Of a stretch of DNA of 64,000 nt, positions 15,642-24,803 are shown piece by piece. The number at the start of each line of letters is the position of its first letter. Position 1 is the stretch's first letter. The stretch covers positions 124,001-188,000 of the forward strand of contig NZ_JAARLZ010000005.1 in NCBI RefSeq assembly GCF_011759365.1. The letters run 5' to 3'. This DNA comes from Luteibacter anthropi. Lineage in GTDB: Bacteria > Pseudomonadota > Gammaproteobacteria > Xanthomonadales > Rhodanobacteraceae. Made by a program: the position numbers and the translations under genes. The notes under the pieces were generated by a model that was not told the DNA's origin, did no database searches, and saw only the letters and a list, made by a program, of their open reading frames with translations.

Positions 15642-16583
15642 ATGCCAGCGATCAAAACCACGGAACAGCACACCCTTGTCATCGGCGCGGGAGAACTGGG
15701 CATGGCGGTACTGAAGGCCCTCGCGGCGCAGCCGGTCAAGGGCAGGCTCAGTGTGCTGCTACGACCTGCCCGGCCACACGAAACGGACTCGACCCGCAAT
15801 GCTGCCCTGCGTGCGCTTGGCGTGGATATCGTCCGCTGTGACCTCGCCAGCGCGCCGGAAGAAGAGCTTGCCGGCATATTCGCGTCCTACGCCACGGTCA
15901 TCTGCTGCACGGGGTTCGTCGGCGGCGCGGGCACGCAACGCCGCATCACTGCCGCCGTGCTTCGCGCGGGGGTGGATCGCTACGTGCCCTGGCAGTTCGG
16001 CGTGGATTACGACGTGGTGGGACGCGGCAGTGACCAGGGCATCTTCGACGAACAGCTCGACGTGCGCGACATGCTGCGGGCGCAGTCGCGCACGCACTGG
16101 GTCATCGTATCCACCGGCATGTTCACCAGTTTCCTCTTTGAACCTGCGTTCGGCGTTGTCGATCTCGAAGCGGCGAAAGTGAATGCACTGGGGCGCTGGG
16201 ACAACCGCCTCACCGTGACCACGCCCGAAGACATCGGGCAGCTCACCGCTGCCATCCTCGCCCATGAGCCTCGCATCGACGACAAGGTGATCTTCGTGGC
16301 GGGCGACACGTTTACTTACGAACGCCTGGCCGACATGGTGGACACTTACCTGGGCAGGAAAACGCAACGCACCCTGTGGACCGTCGACGCACTGCGCGAC
16401 GCCGTGCAGGCCCATCCGCACGACAAGATGCGCCGGTACCACCTGGCCTTCGCGCGCGATACCGGCGTTGCCTGGGACAAGGCCGTCACCTTCAACGCAG
16501 CGCAGGATATCGCGGTGACGGAGGTTCCTGCGTGGCTTGCGGCGCATGCGAACCAACCGTCACACGGCGGTGTTACTCTATAA
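15642..16583 (+). CDS. NmrA-like NAD(P)-binding oxidoreductase
   Basis: This 313-residue protein has a Rossmann start (TLVIGAGELGMAVLKAL), an NmrA/isoflavone-reductase-type body (VICCTGFVGG, VPWQFGVDYD, STGMFTSFLFEPAFG) and lacks the Tyr-x3-Lys of classical SDRs. Relatives are NADPH-dependent aryl-ether or isoflavone reductases, or redox-sensing NmrA regulators. The GxGxxG is GAGELG, consistent with dinucleotide binding. It is divergent from an HxlR regulator across a 73-bp gap, a common arrangement for redox-inducible reductases. The substrate is unknown. Confidence 0.8.
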   Translation: MPAIKTTEQHTLVIGAGELGMAVLKALAAQPVKGRLSVLLRPARPHETDSTRNAALRALGVDIVRCDLASAPEEELAGIFASYATVICCTGFVGGAGTQRRITAAVLRAGVDRYVPWQFGVDYDVVGRGSDQGIFDEQLDVRDMLRAQSRTHWVIVSTGMFTSFLFEPAFGVVDLEAAKVNALGRWDNRLTVTTPEDIGQLTAAILAHEPRIDDKVIFVAGDTFTYERLADMVDTYLGRKTQRTLWTVDALRDAVQAHPHDKMRRYHLAFARDTGVAWDKAVTFNAAQDIAVTEVPAWLAAHANQPSHGGVTL

Positions 16584-16610
16584 CGATCAACACTCGCCAG
16601 GTTCCTCCGC

Positions 16611-17864
16611 ATGCGCTCAACCCGCCGTCCCCTGCTGGCCCTTGCCGCCGCTTTTGCACTGATTCCCCTGTCGAGCCATGCGGCTCCGGCGGCACGCCAG
16701 CAAAGCACCTTCGAATGGGTCGAGAGCGTTCCGGAAGAAACCAGCTACGGCCTGCCCGATACGGCACGCACCGGCCCTACCTGGCTGTCGATGATCAAGG
16801 GCGCGAAAGACCATATCGACATCGCCGCCTTCTACCTGACCAACCCGCCCGGCCATGCGCTTTCGCCCATCGTGGATGCGCTGGTCGCGCAGGCGAAGAA
16901 AGGGGTGCGGGTGAACCTGCTCATCGACACCAGCTTCATGCATGAAAGCCAGCCCTGGGTCGATGCACTGACGGGCCTGCCCGGCATCACGATCCGCCAG
17001 ATGCCGGTAAAGGACCTCACCGGCGGCGTGCTGCACGTGAAGTTCATGGAGATCGACGATCGCGATGTCTTCGTGGGCAGCCAGAACTGGGACTGGCGTG
17101 CCATCCAGCACATCCACGAAGTGGGCGTGCATATCGGCGACGAACGCATCGGCAAGACGTTCCGTGCGGAATTCGACCACCTGTGGCACCTGGCCGAAAA
17201 ACCGGCCGATGCACTGGTCGCCGCACCGCTCGTAGCCGCCCCCTCGTTCGAACCGGCCACCGTGCTCTCCCCCGTCGTCATCAACGGCAAGGACGATGGC
17301 CCGTCGACTATCTTCCCCGCCTTCAGCCCGGCAGCGCTCCAGCCGTCCTGGCTGACGCTGGAAGCTCCGACGCTGACGCAGATGCTCGACCAGGCACGCA
17401 CCCGCATCCGCATCCAGGTGATGACGATGTCGGCCTTCAAGGACTTCGGCCCCAAGGGCTACTGGACCGCACTGGATCTTGCCATCCGCAATGCCGCCGC
17501 ACGCGGCGTGCAGGTACAGGTCATCGTGGCCGACTGGGCGCTGCGCGGCCATGACCTCGCCTACCTGCAAAGCCTGGCGCTCATGCCCGGCGTGGAAGTG
17601 AAGTATTCCAGCCTGCCGCAGGCGTCGTCCGGCCCCATTCCCTACGCCCGTGTCGAACATGCCAAGTACGCTCTCGTCGACGACGAGTCGGGCTTTGTCG
17701 GCACCGGCAACTGGAGCTGGAGCTACTTCGAAAGTGCCGTGAATGCCTCGATCTTCATCCACGGCCCACTGGTGCGCCCGCTTGGCCGCATCTTCGACGC
17801 AGACTGGAACGGCCCTTACGTCAAGCCGCTAAGCGCATTCCAGCCCACCGCGAAACAGCCTTAA
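16611..17864 (+). CDS. Secreted phospholipase D family protein (two HKD motifs)
   Basis: This 417-residue protein has a Sec signal peptide (cut after SSHA near residue 24) and two PLD catalytic motifs: His142-x-Lys144 with GSQNWDWR following, and His350-x-Lys352 with GTGNWSWS following. The two halves would form one active site. The layout is like the PLDc_2/PLD3-type phosphodiesterases, acting in the periplasm or outside the cell on phospholipids or nucleic acids. It ends 4 bp inside the convergent CLC gene. The family call is firm; the substrate is open. Confidence 0.88.
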   Translation: MRSTRRPLLALAAAFALIPLSSHAAPAARQQSTFEWVESVPEETSYGLPDTARTGPTWLSMIKGAKDHIDIAAFYLTNPPGHALSPIVDALVAQAKKGVRVNLLIDTSFMHESQPWVDALTGLPGITIRQMPVKDLTGGVLHVKFMEIDDRDVFVGSQNWDWRAIQHIHEVGVHIGDERIGKTFRAEFDHLWHLAEKPADALVAAPLVAAPSFEPATVLSPVVINGKDDGPSTIFPAFSPAALQPSWLTLEAPTLTQMLDQARTRIRIQVMTMSAFKDFGPKGYWTALDLAIRNAAARGVQVQVIVADWALRGHDLAYLQSLALMPGVEVKYSSLPQASSGPIPYARVEHAKYALVDDESGFVGTGNWSWSYFESAVNASIFIHGPLVRPLGRIFDADWNGPYVKPLSAFQPTAKQP

Positions 17865-19177
17865 GGTACGTCGTCCGTCACGGCCGGGGTCTCGCGTAGC
17901 TTCTTCCTGTATGCCTTGACCTCGGCCAGCCGCAGATCCTCCGGCAGGTGCCGCACATGCTTGGCCCGGCCAAGGCGCTGGGCGTGATAAATGCCTGCGT
18001 GTCCGGAAAACAGATAGCTCACAACGCAGGCAATCAGTGCGAACGGCGCGATGGACGGCCCGAACAGTTCGATTGCCATCACGGTGCAGGCCAACGGCAC
18101 GTTCGCCGCGCCGGCGAATACCGCGACGAAACCCAATCCGGCCAACATCCCGACAGGCAGATGCAGCAGGGGCGCCAGCGCATTACCCAGCGTGGCGCCG
18201 ATATAGAACAACGGTGTCACCTCGCCGCCCTTGAAGCCCGACGCCAGCGACGCGACCGTATAGGCAAACTTGCCCGCGAAATCCCAGGGCGCAACAGGAT
18301 GCTGAAAGGCTTCCACGATGGTCGGAATGCCCAGTCCAATATACCGCCATGCAGGCAGGACGCTGACAGACAGCGCAATCACCGCACCACCCAGCAACGG
18401 GCGTAGTGGCGCATAGGCAATCCGCCGCTTCATCCAGCCACCCAGATGATGTGTGGCCGTGGCAAAGAGCAGGCCCACGAGGCCGAAAACGATACCTGCC
18501 GCGATCACGCCCAGCACCGGCAGCAGCGTGAGTGCGCAGACATGATCCACCACGTAGTGGGTGTGGTGAACACCCCACGCCAGGCAGACCTGATCGGCCA
18601 CGATGGCGGCAATCACGCAGGGAAACAGCGCGTCGTAGCGCATGCGCCCGATAGCCAGTACTTCCAGGCCAAACAATGCACCTGCCAGCGGCGTGCCGAA
18701 CACTGCGGCAAAACCACCACTCATGCCGGCCATCAGCAGGATGCGCCGGTCGTCGGCTCGCAGCCGGAATACATGAGTCAGCTGGTCGGCCAGCGCACCG
18801 CCCATCTGCACGGCCGTACCCTCGCGTCCCACCGATGCGCCAAAGAGATGGGATACCACCGTGCCGATAAGCACCAGCGGCACCATGCGCCGGGGGATGA
18901 TCTTACGAGGGTCGTGGATCTCGTCGATGATGAGGTTATTGCCCGCCTCCACCGACTTGCCCACGCGCTGATACGCCCAGCCCACCACGAAACCTGCCAA
19001 GGGAAGAAAGCCGATCAGCCACGGCGATGCCTCGCGGGTGTTCGTCGCCCATTCCAGAGCCAGGAGAAAGAAAGCGGAAGCGGAGCCGGCCAGAACGGCA
19101 GCCGCGCAAGCCATGAGCAGCCACTTGCCCATGTAGGGAAACAGTTCCCATTGTTCCAGTGAACGAAGGCGTCGCAT
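17861..19177 (-). CDS. eriC: CLC-F type fluoride/proton antiporter
   Basis: This 438-residue CLC-family protein has about 10-12 membrane helices. The gating-glutamate motif is GREGTAVQMG, where chloride CLCs usually have GREGP, and GMSGGFAAVFGTPLAG replaces the GSGIP-type selectivity loop; both are typical of the fluoride-specific CLC-F branch. A fluoride riboswitch directly upstream on the same strand makes the assignment strong: the protein expels toxic fluoride. ATG 19177 is preferred to GTG 19234, which falls inside the riboswitch expression platform and has no ribosome site. It lacks the usual crcB partner here. Confidence 0.9.
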   Translation of the reverse strand: MRRLRSLEQWELFPYMGKWLLMACAAAVLAGSASAFFLLALEWATNTREASPWLIGFLPLAGFVVGWAYQRVGKSVEAGNNLIIDEIHDPRKIIPRRMVPLVLIGTVVSHLFGASVGREGTAVQMGGALADQLTHVFRLRADDRRILLMAGMSGGFAAVFGTPLAGALFGLEVLAIGRMRYDALFPCVIAAIVADQVCLAWGVHHTHYVVDHVCALTLLPVLGVIAAGIVFGLVGLLFATATHHLGGWMKRRIAYAPLRPLLGGAVIALSVSVLPAWRYIGLGIPTIVEAFQHPVAPWDFAGKFAYTVASLASGFKGGEVTPLFYIGATLGNALAPLLHLPVGMLAGLGFVAVFAGAANVPLACTVMAIELFGPSIAPFALIACVVSYLFSGHAGIYHAQRLGRAKHVRHLPEDLRLAEVKAYRKKLRETPAVTDDVP

Positions 19178-19207
19178 GCGGATTCCAAAAGGTGTGTCGT
19201 TGAAACA

Positions 19208-19260
19208 CCTGGAATAACGGGGCGAGAAACGCACGAGCCTACGCCCCGGAGGATTCCAGG
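19208..19260 (-). promoter_or_regulatory. Fluoride riboswitch expression-platform hairpin
   Basis: On the minus strand CCTGGAAT pairs with ATTCCAGG (19253-19260 with 19208-19215) and GGGGCG pairs with CGCCCC (19242-19247 with 19219-19224), giving a long stem between the aptamer and the eriC start. There is no T-run after it, so control may be by an alternative structure or at translation rather than by a classical terminator. Confidence 0.5.
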
Positions 19261-19261
19261 A

Positions 19262-19320
19262 TACGTAGGCATCATCAGCCCGAGGGCGGTTCGCGGAGGC
19301 ATGCCATCTCCGTGCCGCCA
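19262..19320 (-). promoter_or_regulatory. Fluoride riboswitch (crcB motif) aptamer
   Basis: Read on the minus strand this has P1 arms CGGAG/CTCCG around ATGGCATGC, then GAACCGCCC-TC-GGGCTGATG, then ATGCCTACG. It matches the crcB motif element by element: conserved GATGGC, AAC-G before P2, GCTGATG after P2, and the pseudoknot GGCAT with ATGCC. It lies 85 bases upstream of a CLC-F gene, a classical target. Fluoride binding should turn on eriC. Confidence 0.9.
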
Positions 19321-19385
19321 GTGTAACGGGTCACCCGGGCCTGTTAAAGCCGCGGGTTATTGCGCCTTGCCCCGCCCGTCGAAAG

Positions 19386-22300
19386 TCAGGCGGTAAGCCA
19401 GACGCGGATCAGCGACAGCAGCTTGTCCACGTCGAGCGGCTTGGCTACGTAATCGTTCGCACCTGCCTGCAGGCACTGCTGCTGGTCGTCCGGCATCGCC
19501 TTGGCGGTGAGCGCAATGATCGGCAGATCGGCAAAGCGCGGATTCTGGCGAATCTCGCGGGTGGCGGTCAGGCCATCCTTCACCGGCATCATGATGTCCA
19601 TGAGCACCAGGTCGATATCCGCGCCATCCACGGACGCGTGGAGCGCGTCGATGGCTTCCTGGCCGTTGCGGGCAATCGTCAGCTCACAGCCGTGCGGTTC
19701 GAGCACACTCATCAGGGCATAGACGTTGCGTACGTCGTCTTCCACCAGAAGGATGCGACGGCCTTCCAGCGTGGCGTCGCGATTCAGCGCCGCGCGGATC
19801 ATGCCCTGCTGCGGCTCGGGCAGTTCCGAAATCACGCGATGCAGGAACAACGACACCTCGTCGAGCAGGCGTTCCGGCGAGCGCGCGCCCTTGATGATGA
19901 TCGAGCTGGAATAACGACGCAGGCGATCTTCTTCCGCTGCGGAGAGCACGCGCCCCGTGTAGACGATCACCGGCGGGAACGCGTACGTATCCTGGCTGCT
20001 GAGCGTTTCCAGCAGTGCGAAACCAGACGTATCGGGCAACGACAGGTCGAGCACCATGCAGTCGAAGGTCTCGTGGCTGAGCAACGAGAGGCAATCGGCG
20101 GCAGACGAGGCACCAATGGTTTCCACATCCGCCGAAGCCAGCAGGTGACGGATGGCATCTAGCTGCACCGCGTCGTCCTCGACCACGAGCACGCGACGGG
20201 GGCGCTGCGACAGTCGCGATTCCAGCGAATCCAGAACGCGGGCCAGCGCCTCGCGGGTGGTCGGTTTCACCAGGTAACCCACCGCGCCCAGCGACAGCGC
20301 CGTGCGCGAATGGTCTTCCGCCGATACGACATGGATCGGGATATGACGCGTGCGCACGTCGTGCTTGAGGATATCCAGCACCGACAGACCCGACTGGTCC
20401 GGCAGCCCCACGTCGAGCACGATGGCATGTGGCATCTGCTCGCGTGCCACGGCCAGCGCCTCGGACGCGGTGGAGGTCACCAGCGAGCGGAAGCCCATTT
20501 CCTCGGCCAGCTGGCTGACGATGCCCGCAAACGCCACGTCGTCCTCGATGACCAGGATGAGATGGCGCGGATCGATGGATACCGGCGCCGGAGCACGCTG
20601 CGCGACAGGTGCGGGCGCCATGACCGGGCGGTGTGCAGGAGGCATCGGAACGACGGCCGGTGCCGGTGCGCGCGCAACCACGGCCTGGGCGCTCGCGAGC
20701 CGCACGGGGATGGTCAGCGTGAACATGCTGCCCCGGCCCGGGTCGCTTGCGACGGAGATATCGCCGCCGAGCAGGCGCGCCAGCTCAAGCGAAATGGACA
20801 GGCCCAGGCCCGTGCCGCCGTAGCGACGGCTGATCGATCCGTCCGCCTGCTGGAACGCGTCGAAGATGCGCGCCTGCTGGTCCGCAGCGATGCCGATGCC
20901 GGTGTCGGTGACCGAAAAGACCACCATGCCCTTCGCGCCGGCTCGTACCGAAAGATTCACGCTTCCGGCTTCGGTGAACTTGAGGGCGTTGGACAACAGG
21001 TTCTTGAGCACCTGCTCGATACGCAGGCGATCGCTCTCGATGAAGGCCGGGCAGTCGGTAGCCGACGATACGTCGAGCGTGAGGCCCTTCTCGTTCGCCA
21101 CCGGCGAGAACAACGCGGCGATATCGTCCAGCAGACCCTTCACTTCGAAGGTTTCGCCACGGACCTCGACATGGCCTGCCTCGATCTTCGACAGGTCGAG
21201 GATGTCGTTGATGAGCGTGAGCAGATCGGCACCCGATGCGTGGATGGTGCGGGCGAACTTCACCTGCTCTTCGGTGAGGTTGCCGTGCGCATTGTCTGCC
21301 AGCAGCTTGGAAAGAATCAGCGCGGAGTTCAGCGGTGTACGCAGTTCGTGGCTCATGTTGGCCAGGAACTCGGACTTGTACTGGCTGGCGCGCTGCACTT
21401 CGTGCGCCTTTGCCTCGATGGCTTCGTTGGCGAGCGCCAGCTCGTCGCGCTGGGCTTCCAGCTGCTGCGACTGTCCGGCCAGGTGGGCGTTGGTCTGCTC
21501 CAGCTCGGCCTGCTGCAATTCCAGCTCCTGCTGCGATTCGCGCAAGGCCCTGCTCTGCTCTTCCAGTTCCTCATTGGACGCCCGCAGCTCTTCGCCCTGC
21601 AACTGAAGGGTTTCGGACTGGCGCATGGTCTCTTCGAGAAGACGGGACAATTCGGCGCGGTACGCGGCCGAGCGAAGCGCGATGGCGATGGCCGGCGACG
21701 CCTGCTCCAGCAGGGCGACCACCTCGGCGTCCACCGGATTGAAAAAGCCCAGTTCCACGACACCCTGGACCTGGTCGTCACCGATCGTCGGCACGATCAC
21801 CAGGTGACGCGGCGGTGCCTTGCCCAGTCCGGAACCCACTTGGAAATAGCCCTCCGGCACGTCGGACACCACCACGACACGGCGCTCGTCGACGGCCCGG
21901 CTCAACAGGCTGCCGGTAGTGCGGCTTGCCGTGCCAGGCTCTTCCGGTGCCACGCCCACGGCGCCGGCGCGTTCGAAACCGCGAGCCGACGGCGTGAACA
22001 GGAGGCCCGCCTCGGCGCGCAGGAAGCGGGCGAGAAAGGACAGGATCACGCCCGCCAGCTCGCTCATGTCCTTGTCGCCCGCCATGGCGGCACCCAGCTC
22101 CAGGCGCCCGGCCTGCAACCAGGCCTCGCGTTCGCGCGCGACAGCATTGCGACGGATGAGGATGCCCACGAACAGCGTCAGGCCGATGCCCAGCAAGGCG
22201 CTGGCCGCACCGGAGGTCCACGCCGTGCTGTACGCGGTTTCCATTTCCGCCAGGCGCCGGGTGCGCTGGTCGAACTCCGCCGCACGCATCGAACCCAGGC

Positions 22301-22799
22301 GCGAGCGGATATCGTCCATCGCAGCCTTGCCACGATCGGAATTGACCACGACCAGGGCCGCTTCCAGGCCACGGGTGCGCCGAAGCTCGATGGTCTGGCT
22401 CAGTTCGTCCAGTTTGTCCTGCACGCGCGAACCCAGTTCACGCAGGCGCATCGACTGACCCGAGTCGCCACTTACCCCGCTGCGAATGGCATCCATGCGT
22501 GCCGGAATGATCGCGAGCGCGTTTCGGTAGGGTTCCAGGTAGCGCTCGTTGCCCGTGAGCAGGAAGCCGCGCTGCCCCGTTTCCGCATCCTGCACGCTGG
22601 ACAGGATGTCGCCCAGGGCGCCTACGGTCTCCTGCGAACGGATCACCAGCGTGTTGTCGTCGCGGATGGTGCGTATGTTCGACGCCGCGATCAGGCCGCT
22701 GCATACGAAAAATACGATGACGATCGCCAGGGCGATGAGGGTACGCGTGTCGCCAGTGGCGCGACGCGACGGACGGCGGGGCTTCGGGTCGGAAGTCAT
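19386..22799 (-). CDS. CHASE3-GAF hybrid histidine kinase with three receiver domains
   Basis: This very large sensor (about 1137 residues) has an N-terminal membrane span, a periplasmic CHASE3 domain (about 45-190, ETGQRGFLLTGNERYLEPY), a second span, a GAF domain (about 235-385), a long Glu/Gln-rich coiled coil (about 390-475), HisKA with phospho-His in SHELRTPLNS, HATPase_c (NLLSNALKFTE, DTGIGI, GGTGLGLSIS), then three REC domains with Asp in VLDVGLPD, VLDLSLPD and LMDIMMPVKDG. Phosphorelay signalling at the inner membrane is expected; the input is unknown. It is the last gene of the cheR operon, 25 bp after the response regulator. ATG 22799 has no clear ribosome site. Confidence 0.88.
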   Translation of the reverse strand: MTSDPKPRRPSRRATGDTRTLIALAIVIVFFVCSGLIAASNIRTIRDDNTLVIRSQETVGALGDILSSVQDAETGQRGFLLTGNERYLEPYRNALAIIPARMDAIRSGVSGDSGQSMRLRELGSRVQDKLDELSQTIELRRTRGLEAALVVVNSDRGKAAMDDIRSRLGSMRAAEFDQRTRRLAEMETAYSTAWTSGAASALLGIGLTLFVGILIRRNAVAREREAWLQAGRLELGAAMAGDKDMSELAGVILSFLARFLRAEAGLLFTPSARGFERAGAVGVAPEEPGTASRTTGSLLSRAVDERRVVVVSDVPEGYFQVGSGLGKAPPRHLVIVPTIGDDQVQGVVELGFFNPVDAEVVALLEQASPAIAIALRSAAYRAELSRLLEETMRQSETLQLQGEELRASNEELEEQSRALRESQQELELQQAELEQTNAHLAGQSQQLEAQRDELALANEAIEAKAHEVQRASQYKSEFLANMSHELRTPLNSALILSKLLADNAHGNLTEEQVKFARTIHASGADLLTLINDILDLSKIEAGHVEVRGETFEVKGLLDDIAALFSPVANEKGLTLDVSSATDCPAFIESDRLRIEQVLKNLLSNALKFTEAGSVNLSVRAGAKGMVVFSVTDTGIGIAADQQARIFDAFQQADGSISRRYGGTGLGLSISLELARLLGGDISVASDPGRGSMFTLTIPVRLASAQAVVARAPAPAVVPMPPAHRPVMAPAPVAQRAPAPVSIDPRHLILVIEDDVAFAGIVSQLAEEMGFRSLVTSTASEALAVAREQMPHAIVLDVGLPDQSGLSVLDILKHDVRTRHIPIHVVSAEDHSRTALSLGAVGYLVKPTTREALARVLDSLESRLSQRPRRVLVVEDDAVQLDAIRHLLASADVETIGASSAADCLSLLSHETFDCMVLDLSLPDTSGFALLETLSSQDTYAFPPVIVYTGRVLSAAEEDRLRRYSSSIIIKGARSPERLLDEVSLFLHRVISELPEPQQGMIRAALNRDATLEGRRILLVEDDVRNVYALMSVLEPHGCELTIARNGQEAIDALHASVDGADIDLVLMDIMMPVKDGLTATREIRQNPRFADLPIIALTAKAMPDDQQQCLQAGANDYVAKPLDVDKLLSLIRVWLTA

Positions 22800-22824
22800 G
22801 GAGGACCAGGGCAAGGTGGGACGA

Positions 22825-23634
22825 TCAGGCGCGTCTGGACGCGGCGTGGGTCACCAGATCGATGACCGCCAGCAACTGCCGGCGCTGATAGGGTTTGGAC
22901 AGGAAGACGCCACCACGCGGAACGCGGCTGGCATCCACCGAATAGCGACCGGACGTCACCACCAGGCCGATGGCCGGCCAGTGATTGAAGACGTGGTCCG
23001 CCAGCATGAGGCCATCCATGGTGCCCGGCATGTCGACGTCGGTAAAAACGACGTTCACGGCATCGGCCTCGAGCACGCCCAGCGCAGAGGCCGCATCGGC
23101 CGCCTCCCGTGTTTCCCAGCCAGCCCCCGCAAGCACATCGCAGGCGATGGTGCGCAGGATCTCGTCGTCTTCCACCACAAGCACCGTACCCAGCGAGCCG
23201 GCCGACGACGTCTCGTCGGCCGTGCCGGTCGCGGAAGGTGGCGTGTCGACCGTGCCGCCGGCAAGCCGGCTGTCCATCGTAAGCCGGGTGACCTGTTCCA
23301 CGAGCCCGCGCACGGCACCCGACAGGCGCCGGCCATTGGCCGTGGAACCGAAGAAGAAGATACGGTGGGCCTCGATGGAAACCTCGGCAAGGCCCAGTTC
23401 GCCCTTCAGGCCGGCCACTTCGGCATTGAAGGCATGAACCCAGTCATCGGATGGCGCAACGTCAAGCAACGCCACGATGGGCGCGTCACGGATGACGTCC
23501 ACCTGGGGCTTGAGGGGTGGCACCTCGAAACCGATGATGCGAGGGAATCGGGTGTGGGGCATGCTGGCTCCGGATCGATGCGCGAGTGTAGCCGCGACAG
23601 GCTCGGCATCGGCGGGTTCGGTGGGACGACGCAT
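22825..23634 (-). CDS. Response regulator with unknown N-terminal domain
   Basis: This 269-residue protein carries a C-terminal REC domain (about residues 145-262: VLVVEDDEILR, phospho-Asp in VVFTDVDMPG, Thr/Ser in VVTSGR, Lys in FLSKPYQ). There is no output domain after it. The N-terminal 100 residues (IIGFEVPPLKPQVDVIRDAPIVALLDV, then a helical stretch) match no family I know, although VALLD suggests a degenerate receiver-like fold. The start ATG overlaps the stop of the preceding kinase (TGATG), so translation is coupled. Likely a single-domain-type phosphate shuttle for the flanking kinases. Confidence 0.75.
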   Translation of the reverse strand: MRRPTEPADAEPVAATLAHRSGASMPHTRFPRIIGFEVPPLKPQVDVIRDAPIVALLDVAPSDDWVHAFNAEVAGLKGELGLAEVSIEAHRIFFFGSTANGRRLSGAVRGLVEQVTRLTMDSRLAGGTVDTPPSATGTADETSSAGSLGTVLVVEDDEILRTIACDVLAGAGWETREAADAASALGVLEADAVNVVFTDVDMPGTMDGLMLADHVFNHWPAIGLVVTSGRYSVDASRVPRGGVFLSKPYQRRQLLAVIDLVTHAASRRA

Positions 23635-24803
23635 CAGGCAGACCGCTCCGTGAGCCTCGCCTCGACCGGCACAAGTCGGCCGGCAGCGCGCCGGCGCGGA
23701 AGACGCACGTCGAAGCGCACGCCGGATTCGCTGTTCTCCGCATGCACCGAGCCGCCGTGGGCACTGACGAACTGATCCACGATGTACAGGCCCAGGCCTA
23801 ACCCGGTGCTTGGGTTGAACGTGCCCTTGAACGGCTCGAACAATCGCGGAAGCAAGGCATCCGCGATACGGCCGGCATTGCGCACCGAGCAACCGATCAT
23901 GTCTTCCTGCGAGCCATCCACGTGCACCGTGATCTCGGCGCCCTCGCCATGCTGCACGGCATTGCCGAGCAGGTTGGTCACCACCTGCCCCATCCGCACG
24001 GTGTCGAAGGTGGCGCGCAGGTCGCCGGCCGTGGACAGGGCGATGACCCGCTCCGGATGGGCCCGGCGCATCTCTGCCACCACTTCGTCGCAGACCTCGC
24101 CGAGGTCCGCCGGCTGAAGATCCATGGTGAGCGTGGATGAGCGGATACGCGAGAAATCGAGCATCTGCTCGATCATCCGCGACATGCGGGCCGCGCTGGT
24201 GCGCACATAGGAGGCGGTGCGAGCGAAGGTCGTGCCGTCGGCCTCCTCGATCAGGCGGTCGGCGCACAGCGTCACGGCCGACAAGGGCGTGCGCAGGTCG
24301 TGGGTGAGCACGGCCATCATGGTCTGGTTGAGGTCCAGGGCGCGTTCCAGCTGTTCGTTGCGTCGCTCCAGCTCCAGCCGTTGCCGGTACAACTGGATGA
24401 ACACGCCGACCTTGCCCAGGATGACCCGGGGCTCCACCGGCTTGTGCAGGAAATCCACGGCGCCCGTCTCATAGCCTTTGAAGGAGCGCGCCGGGTCATC
24501 GGGCGATGCCGTGAGGAAAATGATCGGCACATGCCGCGTACGCTGCGATCCGCGCATCAGCTCGGCAAGGGTAAAACCGTCCATCTCCGGCATCTGCACG
24601 TCCAGCAGGGCCAGGGCCACGTCGAACCGGAGCAACAGCTCCAGCGCTTCGGCACCCGAGGATGCCTTGAGGATGGTCACGCCCTCCTGCGCCAGCAGTG
24701 CCTCCATCGCCGTGAGGTTCTGGGGAATGTCGTCGACGATAAGCAAATGGGTGCTGCGCTCGGGCCGGGGAGCGGCCACGGGGGTTCCGATGATGAAGCT
24801 CAC
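23634..24803 (-). CDS. REC-histidine kinase (response regulator/sensor fusion)
   Basis: This 389-residue protein has an N-terminal REC domain (residues about 20-140, LLIVDDIPQN, phospho-Asp in LALLDVQMPEMDG, Lys in FLHKPVEP), a short coiled coil, HisKA (phospho-His in LTHDLRTPLSA) and HATPase_c (LLGNAVQHGEG, SVRNAG, STGLGLGLYIV). There are no membrane segments. It begins with GTG in a GTGA overlap with cheR, preceded by a strong GGAGG site. This order, CheR then REC-HK, recurs in chemosensory-like signalling systems. Soluble kinase that integrates phosphate from a partner kinase. Confidence 0.87.
   Translation of the reverse strand: MSFIIGTPVAAPRPERSTHLLIVDDIPQNLTAMEALLAQEGVTILKASSGAEALELLLRFDVALALLDVQMPEMDGFTLAELMRGSQRTRHVPIIFLTASPDDPARSFKGYETGAVDFLHKPVEPRVILGKVGVFIQLYRQRLELERRNEQLERALDLNQTMMAVLTHDLRTPLSAVTLCADRLIEEADGTTFARTASYVRTSAARMSRMIEQMLDFSRIRSSTLTMDLQPADLGEVCDEVVAEMRRAHPERVIALSTAGDLRATFDTVRMGQVVTNLLGNAVQHGEGAEITVHVDGSQEDMIGCSVRNAGRIADALLPRLFEPFKGTFNPSTGLGLGLYIVDQFVSAHGGSVHAENSESGVRFDVRLPRRRAAGRLVPVEARLTERSA

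Noticed and set aside
20310-22865. 851-residue open frame on the plus strand
   Set aside because: It lies opposite the hybrid histidine kinase, whose domains are plain. High GC keeps the opposite frame open; the translation is Arg/His/Gly-rich with no family resemblance.
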